Below, piece after piece: positions 1 through 6,602 of a stretch of DNA of 9,175 nucleotides. Positions within the stretch are counted from its first letter, which is position 1, and the number at the start of each line of letters is the position of its first letter. Below the pieces are notes generated by a model. The model ran no database searches. It saw nothing but the letters and a program-made list of their open reading frames with translations, and was not told the origin of the DNA. This DNA comes from an uncultured Phaeodactylibacter sp. (GTDB lineage Bacteria; Bacteroidota; Bacteroidia; Chitinophagales; Saprospiraceae), in NCBI GenBank assembly GCA_913062745.1, contig CAJXXJ010000106.1, forward strand, positions 1 through 9,175. Direction: 5' to 3'. A program made the position numbers and the translations under genes.

Positions 1-260
1 ACACCGCTATTGACGAGAACCCGAACTTTGTGGGTACGGTCACCGACCCGGCAGACCGCTCCACAATGAACGCGACCTTCCTCATGGCGCCCGGAAAGGA
101 AGAGCTGTCGGATAAATTCCTGGCTGCCTGCAAGGAAGCCAATTGCAACGGCGTAAAGGGGCACCGCTCTGTAGGCGGTTTCCGGGCATCTATGTACAAT
201 GCGATGGACCTCGAGAGCGTCAAGGTACTGACGGAGGTCATGAAAGACTTCAACAAATAA
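1..260 (+). CDS. serC: Phosphoserine aminotransferase, C-terminal part (5' truncated by window edge)
   Basis: This is the C-terminal 85 residues of phosphoserine transaminase, the PLP-dependent enzyme that converts 3-phosphohydroxypyruvate and glutamate to phosphoserine and 2-oxoglutarate in serine synthesis; the family can also act in pyridoxal phosphate synthesis. The reading frame is open from the left edge (codons in phase with base 3), so the start, the PLP-binding lysine and the large domain lie outside the window. The recognisable stretch is GHRSVGGFRASMYNAM, the family's C-terminal substrate-binding signature with conserved His-Arg and a second Arg, followed by a closing helix ending KDFNK and a TAA stop. 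The in-frame GTG at 30 is internal, not a start. The stop codon directly abuts that of dnaX on the other strand, so there is no intergenic terminator. The family call is secure from the signature. Confidence 0.93.
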   Translation, partial: TAIDENPNFVGTVTDPADRSTMNATFLMAPGKEELSDKFLAACKEANCNGVKGHRSVGGFRASMYNAMDLESVKVLTEVMKDFNK

Positions 261-2063
261 TTACTCGTCCGGCCGCAGGTCGAACCGCTTTTGCATTTCC
301 TGCAGCAAGGGGTTGGTTTCCCGCATTTCGAGGTACTTCTCCTTGCTGCTCAACAGCCTTTTAGGCTTGGGCGGCGGCTCTGCGGCCTTGCTTTTGTCGA
401 TGTGCAGCGACATGAGCATACGGGGAGCGCCAAGCCGTTCGCGCAGAAAGTCCATCAGCGGCTCTTCCTGCCGGATGGTATTTTCCGCAAGGTTAGAAGT
501 CACCGTTACGCTCAGCTCCTCCCCTTCCTTCAGCTCCAGCTCAGAATTTTTCATGATCACGTTCACCGATTCCTGATCGGACTGCTCAATGTAGGCTTCC
601 CAGGCTGCTTTAACTCTTTCCAGAGACAGGGGCTCCGCGGTATCCGTGGTCACTTCTTCTTCCTCTGCCTTGATTTCCGCCATGAGGGCGTTGACATCCA
701 TTTTGCCAAAGCGGTGCCTCGTCTTAGGGGCCGGCTTGGGCGTTGCTACCGGCTCGTCCTCCGGCGGCAAAGGCGGCGCTAGCTGTTCCTCGTTCGCTGC
801 GGCATCGGGCTCTTCGGTAGGCGTATCGGGTACTTCAGCCGGGACGGCTTTACTGACTGGTTGCGGCTCCATTTCTTCCTTCGGGCGGGGCACCGGCGGG
901 TTTACGCTTTGGTCAGCCGTTTTTTTTTCCGGTATGGCAGCAGCGGCCTTTCCCTCAGAAAGCTGGAAGGCGCGGTTAATGTAGGTCATTTTGATCAGCG
1001 CCATCTCCACGTGCAGCCGTTTGTTGCGCGCCAGGCGGTAGCCCAGGTCACATTCATTGGCAATATTGAGCGCGGTAAGGACCAGCTGTGTCGGCATCTG
1101 CTGTGCCTGCTGCTGATAGCGTTCGCGCAGCTTACCACTTACTTCCAGCAGTTCCAGCGTAGCCGGGTCTTTGCATACCAGTATATTGCGCAGATGCTCC
1201 GCCAGCCCGTTGATAAAAATATCCGGGTCGAAGCCTTTGCGCAAAACCTCATCAAACAGCATCAGTATGGCAGAGCGGTCCTCCATCATCATAGCGTCCC
1301 CGATCTGGAAGTAGTAGTCGTAGTCGAGCACGTTTAGATTTTCTATGACGTCCTCGTAGCTGATCCGTTTGCCGGAAAAAGAAGTGATGCGGTCAAAGAT
1401 AGACAATGCATCCCGCAGGGCGCCGTCTGCCTTCTGGCCAATAATATTCAGAGCATCCGGGTCGGCCTCAATGCCTTCTTCTGCACAGATGCCCTGCAGA
1501 TGCTGCACCATATCCTGCACCTGTATGCGGCGGAAGTCGAAAATCTGGCAGCGCGACAGGATAGTCGGGATGATCTTGTGCTTCTCGGTAGTCGCCAAAA
1601 TGAAAATCGCATAGGGCGGCGGCTCCTCCAGCGTTTTCAGAAAAGCATTAAAGGCCTGCTGCGACAGCATGTGCACCTCATCAATGATAAACACCTTGTA
1701 CTGCCCCTGCTGCGGCTGGAAACGAACCTGCTCGATCAGGGCACGGATGTGCTCCACGCTGTTATTGGAAGCGGCATCGAGCTCTGTGATATTGAAGGAA
1801 GCATTGGAGTTGAAAGATACGCAGGAGTTGCACTGCCCGCAGGGCTCGAAGTCATCGGTCGGGTTTTGGCAGTTGAGCACCTTGGCCAGAATACGCGCGC
1901 AGGTCGTCTTGCCCACCCCGCGCGGCCCGCAGAAGAGGAAGGCGTGGGCCAGGTGGGCGTTCTGCAACGCATTTTTCAGCGTTTGAGAAACGTGCTGCTG
2001 CCCTACCACTTCGTCAAATCGGGTAGGCCGGTACTTTCTGGCGGATACGATGAAATTGCTCAT
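261..2063 (-). CDS. dnaX: DNA polymerase III subunit gamma/tau
   Basis: This is the clamp-loader ATPase motor subunit (600 aa), which loads the sliding clamp and, as tau, ties polymerase to helicase. Visible motifs: Walker A GPRGVGKT (47-54), a zinc module with Cys65, 75, 78 and 81, Walker B IIDEVH (126-131), sensor 1 ATTE (157-160), the SRC arginine-finger motif (170-172) and the sensor 2 motif GALRDAL (214-220). The collar domain runs to about 365. A Pro/Glu-rich linker follows (about 376-450), then a tau-specific domain (about 478-556) and a charged tail. The start chosen is the ATG at 2063, giving MSNFIVSARKYRP, the usual family N-terminus. A longer in-frame version from 2096 would start upstream of the TAnnTTTG promoter element at 2085-2092 and is unlikely. 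An A9 run at codons 379-382 may allow production of a short gamma form. No strong Shine-Dalgarno precedes the start, as is normal in Bacteroidota. Confidence 0.96.
   Translation of the reverse strand: MSNFIVSARKYRPTRFDEVVGQQHVSQTLKNALQNAHLAHAFLFCGPRGVGKTTCARILAKVLNCQNPTDDFEPCGQCNSCVSFNSNASFNITELDAASNNSVEHIRALIEQVRFQPQQGQYKVFIIDEVHMLSQQAFNAFLKTLEEPPPYAIFILATTEKHKIIPTILSRCQIFDFRRIQVQDMVQHLQGICAEEGIEADPDALNIIGQKADGALRDALSIFDRITSFSGKRISYEDVIENLNVLDYDYYFQIGDAMMMEDRSAILMLFDEVLRKGFDPDIFINGLAEHLRNILVCKDPATLELLEVSGKLRERYQQQAQQMPTQLVLTALNIANECDLGYRLARNKRLHVEMALIKMTYINRAFQLSEGKAAAAIPEKKTADQSVNPPVPRPKEEMEPQPVSKAVPAEVPDTPTEEPDAAANEEQLAPPLPPEDEPVATPKPAPKTRHRFGKMDVNALMAEIKAEEEEVTTDTAEPLSLERVKAAWEAYIEQSDQESVNVIMKNSELELKEGEELSVTVTSNLAENTIRQEEPLMDFLRERLGAPRMLMSLHIDKSKAAEPPPKPKRLLSSKEKYLEMRETNPLLQEMQKRFDLRPDE
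920..928 (-). promoter_or_regulatory. A9 homopolymer, candidate slippage site for gamma production in dnaX
   Basis: The coding strand reads GAA AAA AAA ACG across codons 379-382, giving nine consecutive A residues. The site lies about 15 residues after the end of the collar domain, at the start of the Pro/Glu-rich linker. With one extra A, or a -1 ribosomal shift, the reading becomes GAA AAA AAA AAC GGC TGA and stops, giving a 383-residue protein. With one A lost, or a +1 shift, it reads on through five codons (CGG CTG ACC AAA GCG) to TAA, giving 386 residues. I see no stable stem-loop just downstream. A purine-rich GAGGGA lies about 22 nt upstream, farther than expected for a frameshift stimulator. 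This resembles the A9 transcriptional slippage site of Thermus thermophilus dnaX more than the E. coli A AAA AAG plus hairpin. Function is inferred. Confidence 0.55.
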
Positions 2064-2084
2064 GCTCGGATTTTGCGCTTCCTG

Positions 2085-2113
2085 CAAAGGTAGCAAAAAT
2101 CAGGCGGCTTCAA
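2085..2113 (-). promoter_or_regulatory. Bacteroidota-type promoter for dnaX
   Basis: Read on the minus strand, TACCTTTG (2092 to 2085) matches the -7 consensus TAnnTTTG exactly. A TTG (2113 to 2111) sits 18 nt upstream as a candidate -33 element. The predicted transcript would begin about 15 nt before the ATG at 2063. The position also argues against the longer in-frame start at 2096. Confidence 0.65.
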
Positions 2114-2154
2114 CAGGCCCGAATGAAGGGGAAAAAGATCAAACGAAGGTTTCC

Positions 2155-2162
2155 TATATTTG
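2155..2162 (+). promoter_or_regulatory. Bacteroidota-type -7 promoter element for nadE
   Basis: TATATTTG matches TAnnTTTG exactly and lies 21 nt before the nadE ATG at 2184. No convincing TTTG is seen at the -33 position, so this is a one-element call. A possible TTG start at 2160 lies inside the motif and is therefore unlikely to be used. Confidence 0.6.
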
Positions 2163-2183
2163 TTCCCTTTCAAAACTAGCTGC

Positions 2184-3821
2184 ATGAAAATAGCCATTGC
2201 ACAACTCAACTTCCACATCGGCAACTTTGAGGGCAACCTCAGCAAAATGCTGGCTGCCGTGGAAGAAGCCAAATCTCAGTCCGCCGACATCGTTTGCTTC
2301 GCCGAGCTGGCCACAGTCGGCTACCCGCCGCGCGACTTTCTGGAGTTTGAAGACTTTATCGAATTGGCGGAAGCCACCGTCGATAAGCTCGCAGAAGCTG
2401 CACAGGGCATCGCGATCGTCCTGGGCTCTCCCACCAAAAACCCGGTGCTGGAGGGCAAGGACCACTACAACGCGGCTTACTTCCTGGCAGATGGCAAAAT
2501 TCAGCACGTACAGTACAAAACGCTGCTGCCGACTTACGACATCTTCGACGAGTACCGCTACTTTGAGATGGCGACGGAGTGGAATGTGGTAGAATACAAA
2601 GGCAAGCGTATCGCGCTGACGGTCTGTGAGGATATCTGGAATATCGGCAATGAGAACCCGCTCTACACCATCTCTCCTATGGATGAGCTGATGCCGCAAC
2701 AGCCGGACTTCATTCTGAATGTCTCTGCTTCTCCCTTCAGCTATGTACAGGCGCAGGCGCGGCATCAGGTAGTGCTGGCCAATGTGGAGCGCTACGGTAT
2801 CCCGCTTTTCTATGTGAACCACTGCGGCGCGCAGACGGAGATTATTTTTGACGGCGGCTCGCTCGTAGCTTCGCCGGACGGCAAGATATTCGATGAGATG
2901 CCCTACTTTGAGGAGTGCGTGCGCACCTACGACCTTGAAGAGGTGCAGCAAGGCGGCCGGGAGCAGCGGCAGCCCCGCGAAAAGATGCAGCTGATACACG
3001 ATGCGCTGGTCACCGGCATACGGGATTACTTTGGCAAACTGGGCTTCGGCCGCGCTATACTGGGCTTGTCCGGCGGGATCGACTCGGCCCTCGTGGCGGT
3101 GCTGGCGGCCCGTGCACTCGGCCCGGCAAATGTGCGCCTCGTACTGATGCCTTCGCAGTTTTCCTCCGCCCATTCCGTAACCGATGCCCGCAAGCTGGCG
3201 GAAAACCTCGGCTGCCCCTACGACATCATCCCGATTGAAGATATTTACAACACCTATATGCAGGCGCTGCGGCCGCACTTCTGGGCCACTGAATTCAATA
3301 TCGCGGAAGAAAACCTGCAGTCCCGGGCGCGTGGCAACCTGCTCATGGCGTTGTCCAATAAATTCGGCAATATCCTGCTCAATACTTCCAACAAGAGCGA
3401 GGTGGCCGTCGGCTACGGTACGCTCTACGGCGATATGTGCGGGGGCTTGTCCGTCATCGGCGACCTGTACAAAACGGAAGTATTCGAGCTGTGCCGCTAC
3501 ATCAACCGGGAAGAAGAAATCATTCCGGACAACATCATTACCAAGCCGCCTTCGGCCGAACTTAAGCCGGACCAGCTCGATACCGACAGCCTGCCTTCCT
3601 ACGATGACCTGGATGAAATTTTGTTCCAGTACATCGAGCGCCGGCTCAGCCCGCAGGATATCATCGAGAGAGGGTATGACGAAAAACTGGTGCGCCGCAT
3701 CCTCCGCCTGGTGAATATCAATGAGTTCAAGCGCCATCAGATGGCACCGGTGCTGCGGGTATCGGAAAAAGCCTTCGGCATGGGCCGGCGGATGCCGATC
3801 GTGGGGAAATATTTGGCGTGA
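2184..3821 (+). CDS. nadE: Glutamine-dependent NAD+ synthetase
   Basis: This 545-residue cytoplasmic enzyme catalyses the last step of NAD synthesis, amidating deamido-NAD+ with ATP and ammonia released from glutamine. The N-terminal nitrilase-fold glutaminase domain (about 1-255) shows the catalytic triad: Glu41 in CFAELATVGYPPRD, Lys112 in YKTLLPTYD and Cys148 in LTVCEDIWN. The C-terminal synthetase domain (about 266-545) has the ATP-pyrophosphatase P-loop LSGGIDSA (295-302), the NTSNKSE segment (400-406) and GTLYGDMCGG (412-421). The two-domain layout and length match the glutamine-using bacterial form rather than the short ammonia-only form. The ATG at 2184 gives MKIAIAQLNF, the typical nitrilase-domain beginning; an upstream TTG at 2160 falls in the promoter. 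The gene is divergent from dnaX and convergent with the ViaA-like gene, so it is probably monocistronic. A long antisense reading frame covers it but is a coding shadow. Confidence 0.97.
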   Translation: MKIAIAQLNFHIGNFEGNLSKMLAAVEEAKSQSADIVCFAELATVGYPPRDFLEFEDFIELAEATVDKLAEAAQGIAIVLGSPTKNPVLEGKDHYNAAYFLADGKIQHVQYKTLLPTYDIFDEYRYFEMATEWNVVEYKGKRIALTVCEDIWNIGNENPLYTISPMDELMPQQPDFILNVSASPFSYVQAQARHQVVLANVERYGIPLFYVNHCGAQTEIIFDGGSLVASPDGKIFDEMPYFEECVRTYDLEEVQQGGREQRQPREKMQLIHDALVTGIRDYFGKLGFGRAILGLSGGIDSALVAVLAARALGPANVRLVLMPSQFSSAHSVTDARKLAENLGCPYDIIPIEDIYNTYMQALRPHFWATEFNIAEENLQSRARGNLLMALSNKFGNILLNTSNKSEVAVGYGTLYGDMCGGLSVIGDLYKTEVFELCRYINREEEIIPDNIITKPPSAELKPDQLDTDSLPSYDDLDEILFQYIERRLSPQDIIERGYDEKLVRRILRLVNINEFKRHQMAPVLRVSEKAFGMGRRMPIVGKYLA

Positions 3822-3861
3822 TTGGGAATTCGGAGATCGGAAGGGGGAAGTTGGAAGGCCT

Positions 3862-5487
3862 TTACGCCGATAGAGTCCCCAGGCCGGCAGTCAGCTCCCG
3901 GATGATGCCCTTCTCTTTAGGATTGTACACCCAGTTGGTGTCAAAAAACTCGAGCACTTCCGGATTGGCTTCTTTGCTCAGGGTAAGGCTGTGGAACTGT
4001 GTGCCTTTGTTCTGCTGAAAATAGCGGATATCGCGCAGCACATCATCATCCACTTTGTACATGATAAAGTCGGAAATCATCAGCACGTCGGCATCCTCAT
4101 AATCGTTGCCGCGCAGCTGCCGGATAGCTTCGTACAGTGCCAGGGAGACATCCGTACCCCCGTAGAATGACATGCGCAGGAAGGCAGCTATTTCGTCAAT
4201 AGAGTCTGCTATATTGTAGAGGTCCAGGGTTTTGATGCCGCGCGAGAAGTTGATCAGGTAGGCGCGGCGGTTTTGGCGCATGCTCATCTTCAGTATGCCC
4301 AGGCAGAGTACCTTGGCGATCTGCTCGGGCCGGCCGGTCATGCTTTCGCTCGTATCCACACAGACGATGAAGGGGCCTTTTTCCTTTTGGTGCACCCGCT
4401 GATGGATTTCCATAATCTGGTCTTCGCTGGGTACGAGGCGGCGGTCTTCGTAGCGGAAGGTGAGCAGGTTTTTGTCGGCGTATTTTTTCAGGAAGAGCAT
4501 TTCGGCATCTTCATCGCTGAGCAGGCTTACCTCCGAGGTGAGCAGGTTGCTGAGGTCGTCGCTTTCGTGCACGCCTACAATTTCAGCTTTAGCCGTCTCA
4601 TCTACTTTCCACTCCTGCCGGATGATGGTTTTTTCAAAGGTTTCCTCTTCGATTTCAATTTCTGCTTCCCGCATGCTGCCGAGCATTTCTGCCAGTTCCT
4701 TCACCGACTGCTCGTCTTCCAGCAGGTCGCTGTAGTGCTGCAGCACGTCAAAGGAGGTATCTTCCCACAGCTCCCGCGACATATCCCAGCCAAGGTAATC
4801 GGAGAAGGGCATGATAAGCTCCTGCAGTTTTTGATATTCTTCCACCTTTTTCTCCACCAGCTCTACAAAAGCTTCTTTCTCTTCCTCCAGTTTGCGGAGC
4901 TGGAAGTCGAGGATTTTAGCGTGCAGCAGGGCATCCCACTGCGCAAGCACATCCCTGAGCAGCAACTCCGTTTTTTCCCGCTCTTCCTTGCTCAGCTCTT
5001 CTATCGAGCGGTTGCCGATGAGCTGCTCAAAGCGGTTTTGGTAGAAATTGGCGTCCAGTTCCTCCCGGCGGTACTGCGTTTTGAGGTAAGTAGGCAAATT
5101 GGGCCAGCGCCGGGTGAATACGTGCAGCGGGGTAACGGCCCAGCCCTCCAGCCGGTTCAGTTCGTCCTCGAAGGGGTTTTTGGAGCGCGCCTTGTCATAG
5201 GATTTGCGCAGCCACTGCAAGGTGTCGGTAACAATTTGCTTAGTGATCTTTTCATTTCCCTGCGCCATCCCCAGCAGGCCATCGATAGAAAACAGCTCAT
5301 CGAGGGCTTTGCGGAAGTAATCGTAGTACTGATCGTTGAGCTCCGGCAACACGTGACGGTCCGGCTGCAGTTTATTCTGCAGGTACTGCACCAGGTATTT
5401 GCGCATCTTGCGGTCCAGCAGGTTACCGAATTCGATAAAGCGCTCGTATTCCTGTTCCAGTTGCTCTTGTAGGTCTTTGCTCGGCAT
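3862..5487 (-). CDS. viaA: ViaA-like VWA domain protein
   Basis: This 541-residue soluble protein resembles E. coli ViaA (YieM), the VWA partner that stimulates the MoxR-type AAA+ ATPase RavA. The VWA domain (about 371-520) has a complete metal-ion-dependent adhesion site: Asp378, Ser380 and Ser382 in VCVDTSESM, Thr445 in GGTD and Asp473 in MISDF. GPFIVCVDTS is shared with E. coli ViaA as I recall it, as are the WDMS segment (234-237), LAEMLGSMREAE (265-276) and SDDLSNLL (309-316), so similarity extends beyond the VWA fold. The N-terminal half is helical and charged, with a probable coiled coil at about 196-225. E. coli ViaA is somewhat shorter (about 480 residues). The ATG at 5487 starts 41 bp after the stop of the membrane protein gene, suggesting one transcript. 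No RavA gene lies in the window. In E. coli the system is linked to respiratory complexes and aminoglycoside sensitivity; its role here is unknown. Confidence 0.85.
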   Translation of the reverse strand: MPSKDLQEQLEQEYERFIEFGNLLDRKMRKYLVQYLQNKLQPDRHVLPELNDQYYDYFRKALDELFSIDGLLGMAQGNEKITKQIVTDTLQWLRKSYDKARSKNPFEDELNRLEGWAVTPLHVFTRRWPNLPTYLKTQYRREELDANFYQNRFEQLIGNRSIEELSKEEREKTELLLRDVLAQWDALLHAKILDFQLRKLEEEKEAFVELVEKKVEEYQKLQELIMPFSDYLGWDMSRELWEDTSFDVLQHYSDLLEDEQSVKELAEMLGSMREAEIEIEEETFEKTIIRQEWKVDETAKAEIVGVHESDDLSNLLTSEVSLLSDEDAEMLFLKKYADKNLLTFRYEDRRLVPSEDQIMEIHQRVHQKEKGPFIVCVDTSESMTGRPEQIAKVLCLGILKMSMRQNRRAYLINFSRGIKTLDLYNIADSIDEIAAFLRMSFYGGTDVSLALYEAIRQLRGNDYEDADVLMISDFIMYKVDDDVLRDIRYFQQNKGTQFHSLTLSKEANPEVLEFFDTNWVYNPKEKGIIRELTAGLGTLSA

Positions 5488-5528
5488 ACAGGTGTAACAG
5501 TTTGAAGGAGGCTTGGTTTGTGCTACAA

Positions 5529-6440
5529 CTATTCCTCTGCAGAGGTGCGGGCGGCCTCCAGACGGCCTACTTTGTTGTAGAGCGCCAGCATGAGCGCACC
5601 GAACAGCACGCCGACAAAAATCAGCAGCGGGTTGAACAGCCCTTCGGCAGAGAAGGACAGCCGGATGATCACGGTGGAAATGACAAAACCGGAATTGCGG
5701 ATTAGCTGACTGTAATTGTCGGTATAGCGGAAGGAAACCATCAGGATAAGCACATCGAAGAGGATCATGAGGGTGAAAAATTCATTGTAGAATATCTTGT
5801 TGATATCCGTCAGCTCTTTGATTTCCCCCAGATTGAAACGCTGCACCTCCACAATCCAGTTCCCCAGGCTAAACAGGCCAATAAGCAGCAGGGAAGGTGC
5901 CAGTATGATGCTGATAATTTTCTTGAAATTGACAAACCCGTCAATATTAGACGGGCGGTTGAGCTTGGGGCGTTGTTCGCGTAAGCGGTAAAACCAGAAA
6001 ATGAGCAGAAAAACCCCCAGGATGCATGCCATATCTACGCCCAGCAGCAAATTGCGGTAGCTGGTAGTCCATTCCCCGCTGATGTCCAGCTTGGAAATAT
6101 CCTTGAAAATGCGTCGTACCACAATCAGCGAAATGATCTCGTACTGCTTACCAATCGAGATAGTGAAGCTGTCCGGCAGATGGTAGACCAGCATGTATAC
6201 CTCGTAAATCAGGATAAAGGAAAATGGGGTATAAATAGCCGTCACCGGACTGATAAACAGTTCATCAGCAGAAGCGCCCAGGTCGATCCACCGCAGGTCA
6301 TGCAGAAAGATAAGGACCAGGTGCACCAGAAAACTTCCGATGCCCAGGTAGAGGATGAGCAGCTCAAAGCGGCGGCGGAATTTGGCATTGAAAAAAAACT
6401 CAAAAGCCTTGTTTACGGCAGACTGTGCTCTTGCGTGCAT
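5529..6440 (-). CDS. Multi-pass membrane protein of unknown function
   Basis: I do not recognise the family. From the ATG at 6440 it is 303 residues and mostly hydrophobic. Clear membrane segments lie at about 26-47, 65-88, 131-151, 174-197, 220-238 and 269-288, with a weaker one at 249-265. The N-terminus (MHARAQSAVNKAFEFFFNAK) is basic and likely cytoplasmic. Between segments two and three, residues about 91-120 form a distinctive stretch containing SIGKQYEIISLIVVRRIF, which mixes hydrophobic and basic residues and might be a further helix. A basic loop (RLREQRPKLNRP) follows the third segment, and the C-terminus is short and charged. An in-frame TTG at 6473 would add 11 residues; I prefer the ATG, but neither has a Shine-Dalgarno. 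I see no signal peptide, lipobox, ATPase motif or potassium-channel filter. It precedes the ViaA-like gene by 41 bp, so a membrane partner role for that protein is plausible but unproven. Confidence 0.85.
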   Translation of the reverse strand: MHARAQSAVNKAFEFFFNAKFRRRFELLILYLGIGSFLVHLVLIFLHDLRWIDLGASADELFISPVTAIYTPFSFILIYEVYMLVYHLPDSFTISIGKQYEIISLIVVRRIFKDISKLDISGEWTTSYRNLLLGVDMACILGVFLLIFWFYRLREQRPKLNRPSNIDGFVNFKKIISIILAPSLLLIGLFSLGNWIVEVQRFNLGEIKELTDINKIFYNEFFTLMILFDVLILMVSFRYTDNYSQLIRNSGFVISTVIIRLSFSAEGLFNPLLIFVGVLFGALMLALYNKVGRLEAARTSAEE

Positions 6441-6553
6441 GTGTGGTATGGTAAGATCGGTGTTCAGCCCCAAAAGGGCATGGAATAAACTGAATATCAG
6501 AGCTTTTGTTCAACCCGCTGCTGCCTGGCCTGGCGAAGCGTGTATAAAATGAT

Positions 6554-6561
6554 TAACTTTG
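6554..6561 (+). promoter_or_regulatory. Bacteroidota-type -7 promoter element for the T9SS cargo gene
   Basis: TAACTTTG matches TAnnTTTG exactly and ends 37 nt before the ATG at 6599. No clear -33 TTTG is visible. Transcription would begin near 6568, leaving a leader of about 30 nt that contains a six-codon reading frame (6582-6602). Confidence 0.6.
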
Positions 6562-6581
6562 TTTTCTCAATTATTCCACGA

Positions 6582-6602
6582 ATGCACCTACGCTTGCGAT
6601 GA
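6582..6602 (+). other. Possible six-codon leader reading frame overlapping the next start
   Basis: An ATG at 6582 opens a frame encoding MHLRLR and ending in TGA at 6600-6602. The stop overlaps the ATG of the downstream secreted-protein gene as ATGA, an arrangement typical of translational coupling. It lies downstream of the predicted transcription start. It is very short and has no Shine-Dalgarno, so chance is a real possibility. Confidence 0.2.

Noticed and set aside
2064..2096. Longer dnaX start adding 11 residues
   Set aside because: It would begin upstream of the predicted transcription start, and the family normally starts at the MSNF-type N-terminus.
2154..3737. A 527-codon open frame antisense to nadE
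   Set aside because: It lies almost wholly over a well-supported nadE whose catalytic motifs are intact. Its translation is low in recognisable motifs and it is best explained as a codon-bias shadow.
3822..3861. Terminator between nadE and the ViaA-like gene
   Set aside because: The 40 bp purine-rich gap shows no stable hairpin or T-tract on either strand.
4273..5472. A 399-codon open frame antisense to the ViaA-like gene
   Set aside because: The opposite strand encodes a protein with clear similarity to ViaA along its length. The antisense translation is rich in Phe, Leu, His and Gln, as expected from the complement of Glu/Lys/Leu-rich coding sequence.
6391..6398. Run of eight T (coding strand) near the start of the membrane protein gene, as a possible phase-variation tract
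   Set aside because: It encodes Phe codons in a plausible position, is only eight long, and nothing suggests a surface-variation role. A similar seven-T run at 6630-6636 is explained by the Phe-rich signal peptide.
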